From NCBI GenBank assembly GCA_039679945.1, contig JBDKTY010000292.1, positions 24,521 through 88,520 on the forward strand: a stretch of 64,000 nucleotides of DNA, read 5' to 3'. The notes below the pieces were generated by a model. It saw nothing but the letters and a program-made list of their open reading frames with translations. It was not told where the DNA came from and did no database searches. Every line of letters starts with the position of its first letter. The stretch's first letter is position 1. Positions 1-8,798 of the stretch are shown in pieces. Made by a program: the position numbers and the translations under genes. This DNA comes from SbD1 sp039679945 (GTDB lineage: Bacteria; Desulfobacterota; Syntrophobacteria; Syntrophobacterales; Syntrophobacteraceae).

Positions 1-1300
1 CCGTCTGAATGCGAACGCCGAGAAGAGAGCGTACTCCCGCATCGATGATATCTTGTGGGGCACGGGGATCCCGCTTGGTGTCATCCATGACAATGCACTC
101 ATCCGATTTAATGATTTGATCGGTAAGCGCGCCTTCGGCGGCAATCCTTGAACATATCTCATCTTCCTGGGCGGGTGAGCAACAACCTACCGCATAGGTA
201 CCGGACCGCCTCTCGAGCGTGGCGATAAGAGCCGAGTTCGCTCCCGTCAGCTCACGAGCGATATCGGCGATGACTTGCATTGCGGAATCGGGATTGGGGG
301 TGGCGCTCAGTGAATGCACGAGCCTGGACATCAGCTCTGCCTCCTGAGCATGATACGCATTCTCCAGAGCAACCCGGGCTAAATCGGAAAGGTAGTTGAG
401 TGTATCGAACTCCGCATTTTCGAATTCTCGCGTATCATAGGTGAAGACCTGTATGACTCCCCTCGTCTGGCCACGCAGTTTGATTGGAAAGCAGAGCGTT
501 GACCGCCATCCGGCTGCCCGCGCGTGAACCGCATAGGGAAATCGCATATCCCTCGTCAGGTCTCCGATGATGATCGGCTTACCGCCCTGGATTACCTCGC
601 TTATAATACTGCTGTCACCCAGGGTCGCCGTGGCCTGATTGAAATAACCATGAGTCAACCCCGTTCCGGATCTTACTCGGATATCGCAACCGCGCGGCTC
701 GCGCAGCCATATCGCTATTGGCAGTTTGACCACGTTCCGCGCCAGACTGACCACTGCCCTCAGGATCTTTTCTTCCTCGGAAACTTGAGGCTCCGGTTTC
801 TTGACTCGGAGGCAGCTTTCAGCCTCGGCAATCACCTCAGCCGCCTTCTCGCCTATAGTACCCACGGTTTGGTAGTCACTCTCCCTGAATGAGTGTTGAT
901 TCCTGAAGCTGATGAAAATAGCGCCGAAAGCCTCGCTGCCATGGACCAAAGGGAATCCCGCGGAAGATTTGACCCTTTCCCGGCGGGCAAAAGGGCCATC
1001 CATGATGGGGTGCCCATCAATGGTTTCGGCTATTATGGCTGCCTTACCTTTCATTACCTGCCCGGCCACCCTGTCCATTCGCGCGGGCATCCGGAGATCG
1101 TAGAACGTGTCCGGGTCATCCAAACCGTAACCGACGGCAAGATGAATTTCAGTTTTAGCCCGGTCGCCGACAAGAATCGTCACAATGTCCGCGCCTGTCT
1201 GTGCAGCCAATTCCTCGGCGAGCCCGGCGAGAACATCTTTTACTGCTTCGCACTGTTCATCCCAGTTCCTGATGTCTGATAGTCCAGAACTAATCTCCAT
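1..1300 (-). CDS. Multi-GAF-domain signalling protein, 3' end outside window
   Basis: The reading frame is open from an ATG at 1298-1300 to the left edge, 433 codons with no stop, so the C-terminus is missing. A GGAGG lies about seven bases before this ATG. Translation shows two GAF-like domains in series (about residues 20-165 and 190-330), with motifs such as SSAGFPLVHGSEAFGAIF and STLCFPIKLRGQTRGVIQVF, and the start of a third from about residue 340. GAF domains bind small ligands or chromophores and usually sit before an output domain such as a histidine kinase, diguanylate cyclase or sigma54 activator; that part cannot be seen here. No transmembrane segment was noticed, so the protein is probably cytoplasmic. 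The domain calls are secure; the function is not. Confidence 0.8.
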   Translation of the reverse strand, partial: MEISSGLSDIRNWDEQCEAVKDVLAGLAEELAAQTGADIVTILVGDRAKTEIHLAVGYGLDDPDTFYDLRMPARMDRVAGQVMKGKAAIIAETIDGHPIMDGPFARRERVKSSAGFPLVHGSEAFGAIFISFRNQHSFRESDYQTVGTIGEKAAEVIAEAESCLRVKKPEPQVSEEEKILRAVVSLARNVVKLPIAIWLREPRGCDIRVRSGTGLTHGYFNQATATLGDSSIISEVIQGGKPIIIGDLTRDMRFPYAVHARAAGWRSTLCFPIKLRGQTRGVIQVFTYDTREFENAEFDTLNYLSDLARVALENAYHAQEAELMSRLVHSLSATPNPDSAMQVIADIARELTGANSALIATLERRSGTYAVGCCSPAQEDEICSRIAAEGALTDQIIKSDECIVMDDTKRDPRAPQDIIDAGVRSLLGVRIQT

Positions 1301-1610
1301 CTCTTTTCCTCCCAGCGAGACCGGATGCTCCGCGAAAGCTTTGACAATGGCTGGCCATTTCTTAAAATATCACAATACAATAGCACTCTGGAGATTGGTA
1401 TAAGGCGTGGAATCTGGATATACTGCTTTGGTGAAACCAGAATCTTTTGATTCTACCATCGGTCAGCCTCACCTGGATTAGGGCTGTTCCAATGATTTCA
1501 TATCCTGCTTTATGGTTATGGGCATCTTCCTATTACCATGCGTATGGAACCATGTCCAGAAATCGATGATATCCCAATACTCAACCTGAATTGACATCTT
1601 ATACCGGATG

Positions 1611-1714
1611 GCGTTCAAGATGAATCTGCCCCGAGAGTGAAGATGCCGATGGAAATTGGCACGTTCTATCCTTCGATACCCCAGGACGAACGGGGAACGT
1701 ATCATCTTGAACGC
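1611..1714. repeat. Dispersed TIR element, copy A (104 bp)
   Basis: The element starts with GCGTTCAAGATGA (1611-1623) and ends with its exact reverse complement TCATCTTGAACGC (1702-1714), a perfect 13-bp terminal inverted repeat. The centre carries the palindromic core in which a CGTTCTATCCTTCGA arm is followed by GGACGAACGGG. Copies B, C and G share the ends. No target-site duplication is obvious. Confidence 0.8.
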
Positions 1715-2071
1715 GAAAGAGTATCAGGAGCCAAAACACGCAGTTTCCCATTGGACAGGCATCTCGAAATACATGGTTCAAGTATCTTGAACACCAATCA
1801 AGCATAAACAGGATGAAACCGCGAACCGTTACCCGCAATTTCAATTTCTTACTTCACCGGGCAACGCTCTTGAACCTTGCCCGCCACTTGTCGAGCTTTT
1901 GTCGATACTTTGAGGGATGTCGGGGGCGGAGGGAAAGAGGAATAGAGGAGTATAGTAAACCCAATACAAGGACTTAGCTTCTAAATTCTTATGATGGCCC
2001 CACCGGCAATCTCCTGGCCGAAGGTCTTGAGGATAGCTGCCCGATTCTCGACGGGCTCCCTGTACGGAGTT

Positions 2072-2174
2072 GCGTCCAAGATGAGTCTATCCCTAAATTG
2101 AAGATGCCGTTCAGAACTGACCCCTTCTACCCTTCGATACCTCAGGGCGAACGGGGGTATATCCTCTTGAACGC
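2072..2174. repeat. Dispersed TIR element, copy B (103 bp)
   Basis: This has the same architecture as copy A. The left end GCGTCCAAGATGA and the right end TCCTCTTGAACGC match as inverted repeats at 11 of 13 positions. The core reads CTACCCTTCGATACCTCAGG followed by GCGAACGGG, close to the consensus of all copies in the window. Confidence 0.75.
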
Positions 2175-2455
2175 AAATTAGATTGATCATCCATTGGGGC
2201 TTTGTCCCGGCGGTATATCAGCACGAGCGCGAATGGAGCAGCGCTTCGACTCCGTCGCCAGCACGGCGGATTGTGGAAGACGGGCTTGAGCCGGCCAATC
2301 CTCGGGTACTCGCGGATGGGTATGGTCGCGCCATGTCTATCCGCGCACATGGAGGCAAAGTTATCCCGATTCAATCCATTACGGCGGAGAAGAGTACCGC
2401 CAAAGTTCGAGCAACTCCCTTCGGCACTTTCGGATTTGGAGGGAACATCTCCCGG

Positions 2456-3142
2456 CTATCTGTGACCCCGGTGGAAGGCTCCCGAGGAGTGATGGCCCCC
2501 CTGGTGAGAAGAATGGTATCCCATGCCTCCCCGATAGTAACCATGATGGCCGCCTCGCCACGCGCCATAGCCGCCGTAGCCCGCATAGCCTCGATACCCG
2601 GCATAACCCGTATAGCCGAGGAATGGATAATAGCCGCCAAAAGCATACCCGACACTGACCGGGGCAACGTAAACGACCGGGGAAGGGGGACATACCGTCT
2701 GGACATACACCCGCCTCCGGTACTCCTTGCGTTCAACGCGACGGGTTACCTTCTCCGTTCCCACCGTTCGCTGAATCACTCCCTTTTGTTCATTGCAGAG
2801 CGCCGAATAGGCGCTTCCACCCCTGGCTACGGCCGCTTGCAAAATATTCACTCTCTTAGGCGAGAGCTGCATATAGCCCGATCCGGTCGTCCCTTCAATC
2901 CGCACCTTGTTTTTGAGCGATTCATGATATTTTACGATTGCAACATCGGGCCGTCTTTCCTGGATAGCCCGCTCCGCCAGATCGGTGAGTACATCCGGGC
3001 CATACACCCTCACCACCGGGGAATTCGCTTCGCCGCTGGAGGCCACCTGTTCCCATCGTGATTCCGTCTGAGCCCAGGAGGCCGACGAGAGGCAAAGGAT
3101 GCCGCATACGATGAAGATCAATGAGAATCTCCCCCTTTTCAT
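2456..3142 (-). CDS. Secreted protein with Gly/Tyr/His-rich tail, unknown function
   Basis: The 228-residue product has an N-terminal signal peptide (MKRGRFSLIFIVCGILCLSS, then ASWAQ, a plausible signal peptidase I site). The start at 3142 is preferred because an AAGGGGGTGAG ribosome site precedes it; an upstream in-frame ATG at 3184 would bury the signal peptide. Residues about 30-150 are ordinary soluble sequence, followed by an Arg/Lys-rich stretch. The last 60 residues are repeats of the GYxGY type and then His-Ser-Gly-rich sequence ending HSSGAFHRGHR. Such tails occur in surface or metal-binding proteins, but no family was recognised. Export and composition are seen; the role is unknown. 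Confidence 0.75.
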   Translation of the reverse strand: MKRGRFSLIFIVCGILCLSSASWAQTESRWEQVASSGEANSPVVRVYGPDVLTDLAERAIQERRPDVAIVKYHESLKNKVRIEGTTGSGYMQLSPKRVNILQAAVARGGSAYSALCNEQKGVIQRTVGTEKVTRRVERKEYRRRVYVQTVCPPSPVVYVAPVSVGYAFGGYYPFLGYTGYAGYRGYAGYGGYGAWRGGHHGYYRGGMGYHSSHQGGHHSSGAFHRGHR

Positions 3143-3369
3143 CTGGCTCACCCCCTTCTCCGGAAATTTCAGAAAAAGATGCAACTTTGGCCGGGCCTGC
3201 TTTTATTCGAGCCCGCACGTCCCGCAAACACAAAGCCGGGAACCGGCAGGCTCAAAAAAAGTATTCCTTCAACCGTATTGAAGATGAATGGGAGGAAAGA
3301 TTTGTCTACAAGGAGGCGATGCCTTTCAGCTCCGCCCCCTGTTCAGTTTGCCACCCGTTTTCCGGATGA

Positions 3370-4638
3370 TCAGATCCTGATCCTGGCTTTCCGAATGAAG
3401 AGATCGACCAGAATTCCGATCCCGAAGGCCCAACCCATATTCGGCACCGCCAGGGAAATGCCGCTGATCAGCAGGGCCACGAAGAATTCTTCGTTGGTCT
3501 TGAGGCTCCGGATCAAAGGGCAAAGTTCAAGGCCGGCAAAAATCAGGAGCACTCCCAGCACCGAATTCGGGATCAGCGCGAGGATGCTGAACCCGAGTTC
3601 CCCGAATGCCAGCGCCATGACAACGAAAACCGCTCCGATCATTATCGGGGCGCCGCCGGTTCTTCCCCCGAACCTGTAGTGAGCCGCCAGGCCGCCAGTA
3701 CCGTGGCACATGGGAACAGCCCCCAGGAAACCCACGGGAAAATTCGCGAGTCCCATGGTAAGAGCAAATCTTCCCGCGGTGGTTTTTGAAACAAGCGGGT
3801 TGTTGGGAAAAAGGGTAAGGCAGGTGTCCGCGGTTCCAACGCACGCATTGCCGATAGTCAGCGGGATCTGCGGAAGTATGAGCATGATGAAGGCAATCCA
3901 GAAATCGTGCGCGGTCGGTATGATAGTGCGAACCTCGGTAGGGCCGAAGGTAAGGCTCAGGCCGTTGTGACCGCCGAGGGCCAGGCCAGCCCCGACACCC
4001 ACGGCCACGGCCGCGAGCGCCGCGGGCACTTTCTTGTTGTCGAGCAGCGCCAGCACCATGATGAAGACGACCAACCCGAGGATGAGATTGATGTGGTATT
4101 CGGTGAAACTGGCTGAGGCGCCGGAGAGAAAAAGGTTCTTGTCCACGATCAGTTCTACCCCTTTTCTCAGAAAGACCAGTCCCAACGCAAGCTGGATTCC
4201 CCGGACAACGGGTTGGGTGAAAAGCTTGGCGAGCGTATCCACCGTGCGTGTGAGTGAAAATATGAGCAGAATGGCGCCGAAAATGATGCCGGATGCTCCT
4301 ATTACCGATTCGGTAATGAGAGCCGGATAAGCGATCGCGATGGCCCCAACGGCTTTGAGGGGCTGTACCGGTACCGGCAGCCGAAAGTAGAACCCGGTAA
4401 CCAGGTAAAACAGCCCGAAAGAAAGGAAAACTGTCGTGGGGCTCAATTTGTTGATAAGGATCATTCCGACCACGATGGGGAGCAGGGTGCCCAGGTCGCC
4501 GAATGACCCGGCCAGTTCTACCCGGTCGAATCGCAGATCGGTCGCCCGTGCCTGCGTCGCCGAGCCGGTGGCGGATTTACCAAAAAGCTTCGCGAACTTG
4601 TTCTTCCTGGCCTCCACTGCTATAGTTTCGTTGTTCAT
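3370..4638 (-). CDS. MOT1-family molybdate/sulfate transporter
   Basis: A polytopic inner-membrane protein of 422 residues with about ten hydrophobic segments. It carries the motifs of the MOT1/SulP-like molybdate permease family: GSFGDLGTLLPIVVGM near the N-terminus, LPVPVQPLKAVGAIA, and a second-half PMCHGTGGLAAHYRFGGRTG. Family members take up molybdate or a similar oxyanion. The start at 4638 has a GGAG five bases upstream; the ATG at 4674 lacks one. The gene is divergent from a TunR-like regulator that carries molybdate/tungstate-binding TOBE domains, and a strong promoter lies between them, which supports oxyanion-regulated transport. Whether the substrate is molybdate, tungstate or sulfate cannot be told from sequence. 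Confidence 0.85.
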   Translation of the reverse strand: MNNETIAVEARKNKFAKLFGKSATGSATQARATDLRFDRVELAGSFGDLGTLLPIVVGMILINKLSPTTVFLSFGLFYLVTGFYFRLPVPVQPLKAVGAIAIAYPALITESVIGASGIIFGAILLIFSLTRTVDTLAKLFTQPVVRGIQLALGLVFLRKGVELIVDKNLFLSGASASFTEYHINLILGLVVFIMVLALLDNKKVPAALAAVAVGVGAGLALGGHNGLSLTFGPTEVRTIIPTAHDFWIAFIMLILPQIPLTIGNACVGTADTCLTLFPNNPLVSKTTAGRFALTMGLANFPVGFLGAVPMCHGTGGLAAHYRFGGRTGGAPIMIGAVFVVMALAFGELGFSILALIPNSVLGVLLIFAGLELCPLIRSLKTNEEFFVALLISGISLAVPNMGWAFGIGILVDLFIRKARIRI

Positions 4639-4704
4639 GGCGGCTCCGTTCCTGGCCATTGTGGGAAAGCGCATCGTTAAGGAGTTGACGAATAACTGAC
4701 ACGA

Positions 4705-4733
4705 ATATTATTACAATCGTGCCTGTTTGTCAA
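4705..4733 (-). promoter_or_regulatory. Sigma70-type promoter of the molybdate transporter gene
   Basis: On the minus strand TTGACA (4728-4733) and TAATAT (4705-4710) are separated by exactly 17 bases, a near-consensus sigma70 promoter about 65 bases before the transporter start. The same DNA read rightward contains TTGACG (4685-4690) and TATTAT (4706-4711) spaced 15 bases, a weaker candidate for the regulator. GTTGAC and GTCAAC flank the block as an inverted repeat, and ACGA/TCGT half-sites surround the -10. The overlap would let one bound regulator control both genes. Confidence 0.6.
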
Positions 4734-4784
4734 CCCAATTTCCCCAGACTCTCAACCTGCGTTCTTGCATCGGATAGATTTGAT

Positions 4785-5861
4785 ATGGATCAACCACCCG
4801 AGAAATTCAGCGATAAGAGCCACTCCCGCATCCTTTCCGCCGCGGAAACACAGCGGTGCCTGGATGCGGTGCAGATGCGGCAGTTGGAGGATTCTTTCCG
4901 GTTGTGGGCCGAATCGTCGAAAAATCCCAATCTGCGGATGTCCAGAAAGAGAATTTTCCTGATCTTCCTGCTGATTCGGTACACCGGAGCGCGGTTGAAC
5001 GAAATCCTGAGCCTCGATCCCCGCGCCGATATCGATTGCGACAAGCAGATGGTTCGGCTGCGCAAGACCGCCAGCGGCGACAGCACCAGCCCGCGAGAGG
5101 TCCAGATCCCGGAATTGCTGGCGGCGGAAGTTCGCGGCCTCCTCCAGGAGCTTCAATCCATGAAAGTTTCCGGGAAGGCCTTCGGGGTAGACCCGTCCCA
5201 TGTGCGCCGCAAGTTCTATGAACGGGCGGAGGCCATTGGTATTTCACGTGAGTTGGGCACCCCCGAAACCATCCGAAGGTCCAGGGCGGTCGAACTGATG
5301 CAAAGCAATGTTCCACTTCCCGTGGTGCAGAAGATTCTCGGCCACTCGACGCCTAACCTTGCGGCTTCCTACGTGGAATTTTCCGATGATGAGATTCGCG
5401 AGGCGGAGAGGTATTTCGCCGACAGGGAGAACAAACGAAAAACGAGTGCGCGCAATGCATTTTTCGGCAAAGTCGATACGGTCCGAACCGGCGAGGTGCA
5501 AACGATTATAGAGATGCTGTCGCTTAGCGGGGCCAGGGTTTGTTCCATAATCACCAATTACAGTCACGACCGCCTGGGTCTGAAGCCCGGAAGTCTCGCC
5601 ACGGCGGAAGTCAAGGCGCCCTCGGTGGTGCTTTACAAAGGCGAGGAAGAGCCTCGCTGCTCGGCCGACAACAGGTTCCGTGGAAAGGTTGACCGAATCA
5701 CGCGCGGGAAACTGATGACCGAAATTATCGTACGCATCCCCGATGGGACGGAGCTATGTTCTCTTATCACCGAAAAGAGCAAGCAAAGCCTGGCCATCAG
5801 GGAAAACGATATCGTGTGGGTCGCCTTCAGCGCCTTCTCGGTTATCATCCATACTGACTGA
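4785..5861 (+). CDS. tunR: TunR-like regulator: integrase-fold DNA-binding domain plus two TOBE domains
   Basis: The N-terminal 220 residues have the tyrosine-recombinase fold: RYTGARLNEILSLD carries the first catalytic Arg, IRRSRAVELMQ the second, ILGHSTPNLAASYVEF the late His and Tyr. The first His of the HxxR motif is replaced (ETIR). The C-terminal 140 residues contain two TOBE/Mop units (starting ARNAFFGKVDTV and DNRFRGKVDRI) of the kind that bind molybdate or tungstate. This architecture is that of TunR, the tungstate-responsive repressor family described in sulfate-reducing Deltaproteobacteria, in which the integrase domain serves as DNA-binding domain. Start ATG 4785 is chosen over GTG 4719 because homology begins there. 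Divergence from a MOT1 transporter fits control of oxyanion uptake. Ligand choice is inferred. Confidence 0.8.
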   Translation: MDQPPEKFSDKSHSRILSAAETQRCLDAVQMRQLEDSFRLWAESSKNPNLRMSRKRIFLIFLLIRYTGARLNEILSLDPRADIDCDKQMVRLRKTASGDSTSPREVQIPELLAAEVRGLLQELQSMKVSGKAFGVDPSHVRRKFYERAEAIGISRELGTPETIRRSRAVELMQSNVPLPVVQKILGHSTPNLAASYVEFSDDEIREAERYFADRENKRKTSARNAFFGKVDTVRTGEVQTIIEMLSLSGARVCSIITNYSHDRLGLKPGSLATAEVKAPSVVLYKGEEEPRCSADNRFRGKVDRITRGKLMTEIIVRIPDGTELCSLITEKSKQSLAIRENDIVWVAFSAFSVIIHTD

Positions 5862-5870
5862 TACGCAATC

Positions 5871-6172
5871 GCATCCAAGAAGAACCTGCCCCGGGAGTGA
5901 AGACGCCGATAAAAATTGGCCTGTTCCACCCTTCGGCGCCTCTCAAGAGACAGCTTTTGAGAGTGAGCACTATCGAAGGCTTAGATAACCGGTGGAGATC
6001 CGGGTCATGCCATTCCTGAACAGGAACTTCCCCCCGTTCGCCCTGAGAATGTTAAAGGGTAGAACGGGCCGGAATCGAGCGCACGCGGCGCTGTTTCCTG
6101 GCTACGCCTTGCCACGCGAAAGCGGGGCTTACTCCGGCTCAGGGCGGACGGGGGATGTATCATCTTGAACGC
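5871..6172. repeat. Dispersed TIR element, long composite copy C (302 bp)
   Basis: The left end GCATCCAAGAAGA (5871-5883) and right end TCATCTTGAACGC (6160-6172) correspond to the ends of copies A and B. Here the core is expanded: a first hairpin with TCTCAAGAGA arms, a second core (CGTTCGCCCTGAG with GTAGAACGGGCC, about 6035-6075), and a block TTTCCTGGCTACGCCTTGCC also found in copies D and G. It fills the space between two convergent genes (tunR and the outer-membrane efflux gene). Confidence 0.75.
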
Positions 6173-6178
6173 GAATTA

Positions 6179-7603
6179 TTATAAGGTGGCGATTCCCGGA
6201 GCCTGCCATCCGCCCCCGAGCGCTTTTATAAGAGATACGACCGCCACAAGTTGCTGCCCTCTGAGTCGCATGGCGGTGCGTTCCGCTCCGAGCGCGACAT
6301 TCTGTGAGGTTGCCACTTCAAGGTAGGTCACAAGACCTGACCTGTAACGGTTTTCAGCGATCTCCAACTGCCTGCGGGCGGACTTCAAGGCAGCCAGTTG
6401 CTGCTCATACTCCTCGACCAGAAGATGTTCGGCTGCAATATTGTTCTCCACCTCGGAAAAGGCGTTGAGAACCGTCTGGCTGTAGCGAGCCACCGTTTCC
6501 AGGTAGACTGCTTCCGCCTGGCGAAGGGTCCCGCGCCGCTGACCGCCGTCAAACAAGGGGAGTGTCAACGATGGCCCCAATGCCCAAAGCCTGCTCGGCC
6601 AATCAAACATTGTCCCGATATCTCCGCTCTGAAAGCCCGCCAGGCCACTGAATTTGACTGTTGGATAAAACGCGGCTTTAGCAACGCCGATGCTTGCATT
6701 GGCGGCGGCCATGCGACGTTCGGCGGCGGCTATGTCCGGACGCCTTTCAAGCAGTTCCGATGGCAAACCGGGAGGAATGACAAAGGCTGAAGCACCGAGA
6801 GGTTTTTTCTCTATGTGGAAAAGGGATGCATTTTTCCCGGTTAACACCGCCAGGGCATTCTGCAGCTTATTTCGTTGCAGAGTAGTATCGGTTAGTTGTG
6901 TCTCGGCAGTTTTCAGGACAGTTTCGGCTTGTGCGACATCGAGGTCGGAAACCATGCCGCGGGCACGGCGGTTCCGTGTCAGCTCAAGCGCTTGCCGGTA
7001 TGCGGTTATGCTCGAGTGAAGCAGTTCCATGTCCGCATCAAGTGTTCGCAGCAGAAAATAACTGGAAGCGACCTCGGCATGCAGCGAAAGTCTGGCCGTC
7101 TCCAGGTCGTCCGCGCCGGCTTGCATTTGGGCGGCGGAAGATTTGGCGATATTGCGCACACGGCCCCAGAGATCGATTTCCCAGCTCAGATCGAATGGCA
7201 CAGTGAATGAATCGTAAGTTTGTCCGGGGTGTCCTCCCGCCGGGCGATTCAAAGAATCATGTTGCCGGACAGGCTGGAAGGCTGCGTTAAGTTGCGGGAC
7301 AAGGGCGGATCGTGTGGTAGCCGCAATGGCCCGGGCCTGCTCAAAACGCGCCGCCGCGGCCTTGAGATCCTGATTGGCCGAGGCGGCATCGGCTTCCAAT
7401 CGATTGAGTTCCTCGTCTCCAAAGACTTCCCACCAGTTTCCTTTTGGAAGGTCGGCCCCCGGCGTGGCAATCTTCCATTCCTTGGAGCCTTGGTAGGAAT
7501 CAGGAATCGTCGTGGCCTCGGGACGATGATATTTAGGCCCTGCCGAACAGCCGGTCAGCATCACCAAAACAAGAGTGGCGGCTATTTTTCGAAATATTCT
7601 CAT
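6179..7603 (-). CDS. RND efflux outer-membrane lipoprotein (NodT/OprM family)
   Basis: The 474-residue product starts with a lipoprotein signal peptide ending LVMLTGCSAGPKYHRP, with the lipid-accepting Cys at about residue 19. The rest is the OprM/TolC-type periplasmic helical barrel with two internal repeats (for example LDVAQAETVLKTAETQL and GLVTYLEVATSQNVALGAER). It forms the outer-membrane exit duct of a tripartite pump. The start overlaps the stop of the adaptor gene by four bases (7600-7603), so it is translationally coupled and last in the efflux operon. Confidence in the family is very high; the exported compound is unknown. Confidence 0.93.
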   Translation of the reverse strand: MRIFRKIAATLVLVMLTGCSAGPKYHRPEATTIPDSYQGSKEWKIATPGADLPKGNWWEVFGDEELNRLEADAASANQDLKAAAARFEQARAIAATTRSALVPQLNAAFQPVRQHDSLNRPAGGHPGQTYDSFTVPFDLSWEIDLWGRVRNIAKSSAAQMQAGADDLETARLSLHAEVASSYFLLRTLDADMELLHSSITAYRQALELTRNRRARGMVSDLDVAQAETVLKTAETQLTDTTLQRNKLQNALAVLTGKNASLFHIEKKPLGASAFVIPPGLPSELLERRPDIAAAERRMAAANASIGVAKAAFYPTVKFSGLAGFQSGDIGTMFDWPSRLWALGPSLTLPLFDGGQRRGTLRQAEAVYLETVARYSQTVLNAFSEVENNIAAEHLLVEEYEQQLAALKSARRQLEIAENRYRSGLVTYLEVATSQNVALGAERTAMRLRGQQLVAVVSLIKALGGGWQAPGIATL

Positions 7604-8790
7604 TGCGCTTTTTCCGTTTTTGCCATTTCGGCAACTTTCACGGTTGTGCCGCGCTCGAGCGATTCCGGTGGGTTTACTATGACCTGGTCCTGCTGGCTAA
7701 GGCCATCCACGATTTCGACCGTTTGCCCGAAATCCCGGCCCAGTTTGAGCTTTCGAAGATCGACCCTGCTGTCGGGCAAGACGATAGCAACCCGTGGCCC
7801 ATCGGTTCTGAACATTATCGTGTTGGAAGGCAGCGTAAGGGCCATATCCACTTTTGATTCGACAAATTGCACCCTGGCATAACCGCCGGCCAGGATTTCT
7901 CCTCTTTTATTGTCCACCTCCAATTCGACCAGTAAGGTCCTGGAGTCCGACGATATCATTCCGGCTGAACGTACCACCCTGGCCTTGAATGAGCGTCCGG
8001 ACAGTTCGGGGAGAGTCATTTCCGCCGATTGGCCTGGGGTGATACTTCGAGCCATATTTTGAGGGACCTGCACATACACGCGCAAAGTCTGAGTCTGCGC
8101 CAGGTGGAAGAGTTCCTTGCCGTTGCCCGATACGATCAGGTCTCCGATATCAACTTTTCGAGCTGTTATCTGACCACTAAATGGAGCGGTCACATTGGCA
8201 AATGATTTTAGTTTCTCCAGACGGCGGACCTCCGCGCGGGCTGATTCCGCAACGGCTGTTTTGAGCTTGAAGTCAGCCTGTTTTTCCGCGGCTTCCTGTT
8301 CGCTCACGCTGGCGGTTTTCAGGAGATCACCCCAGCGGGCGGCGGTAATTTTAGCCAGTCCGAGGGAGGCTTCGGTTTGCGCGAGCTGCGCTCGCGCTCG
8401 TTCCAATTCCTGATCCAGTTCGGGCGTATCAATCTCTGCAAGCAATTGGCCGGCCTTAACTGGATCGCCCAAATCGACCAGCCTTCTTATAAGAAAACCG
8501 TTAGCTCGGGCATAAATAGGTGCTTCAATCAGGGGCTTTATTTCCGCCGGGAGTTCCATCGAATTGGCAACTTGACCAATGCTCGGGGAAACCACGGTGA
8601 CGGTGGGTGCCGTCTGCCCCTCCGTCTGGGCCGCCAATCCGGGACGTCTTTGCCAGCGCGGGGCAACGGCAGTGATGGAAACAGCCACTATGATAAGAAA
8701 CACAACCGCCAGGAAAGCTTTCAGTCGAAACCGGGCGAGCGTTGATTTCCTGTTTGTGGCCACTCCAGAATCGCTTTCATCCATTTTCAT
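7600..8790 (-). CDS. RND efflux periplasmic adaptor (membrane fusion protein)
   Basis: The 396-residue protein has one N-terminal membrane anchor (FLAVVFLIIVAVSITAVA), then the lipoyl/barrel-sandwich halves (APIYARANGFLIRRLVDLGD and FANVTAPFSGQITARKVDIG) flanking a coiled-coil hairpin rich in Ala and Glu, then beta-barrel and membrane-proximal domains. It bridges the inner-membrane pump and the outer-membrane duct. A GAGGTG ribosome site precedes the ATG at 8790, and the gene begins eight bases after the permease stop. It belongs to the operon running from the ECF sigma factor. Confidence 0.93.
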   Translation of the reverse strand: MKMDESDSGVATNRKSTLARFRLKAFLAVVFLIIVAVSITAVAPRWQRRPGLAAQTEGQTAPTVTVVSPSIGQVANSMELPAEIKPLIEAPIYARANGFLIRRLVDLGDPVKAGQLLAEIDTPELDQELERARAQLAQTEASLGLAKITAARWGDLLKTASVSEQEAAEKQADFKLKTAVAESARAEVRRLEKLKSFANVTAPFSGQITARKVDIGDLIVSGNGKELFHLAQTQTLRVYVQVPQNMARSITPGQSAEMTLPELSGRSFKARVVRSAGMISSDSRTLLVELEVDNKRGEILAGGYARVQFVESKVDMALTLPSNTIMFRTDGPRVAIVLPDSRVDLRKLKLGRDFGQTVEIVDGLSQQDQVIVNPPESLERGTTVKVAEMAKTEKAQ

Positions 8791-8798
8791 TTAACACC

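Larger units (their letters stand above)
1301..2455. other. Long intergenic region carrying two mobile-type repeats
   Basis: No convincing gene is present between the GAF protein and the secreted protein gene. The region holds repeat copies A (1611-1714) and B (2072-2174). Short leftward frames run out of both repeats into non-repeat DNA, for example 39 codons ending at 1478 beginning MSIQVEYWDIIDFW. They have no ribosome binding site and no recognised family and may be leftovers of interrupted genes. Confidence 0.5.

Noticed and set aside
2183..3061. 292-codon rightward frame opposite the Gly/Tyr/His-rich gene
   Set aside because: The leftward frame has a signal peptide and ribosome site; the rightward one has neither and begins near repeat B.
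3267..3283. Small stem CTTCAA/TTGAAG followed by a T-run on the minus strand as terminator of the transporter gene
   Set aside because: The stem is only six pairs and the T-run begins several bases after it, so the evidence is too weak.
4785..5861. Active tyrosine recombinase (phage integrase)
   Set aside because: The HxxR His is replaced and two TOBE domains are fused; no attachment sites or phage genes are nearby. The TunR-type regulator explains the sequence better.
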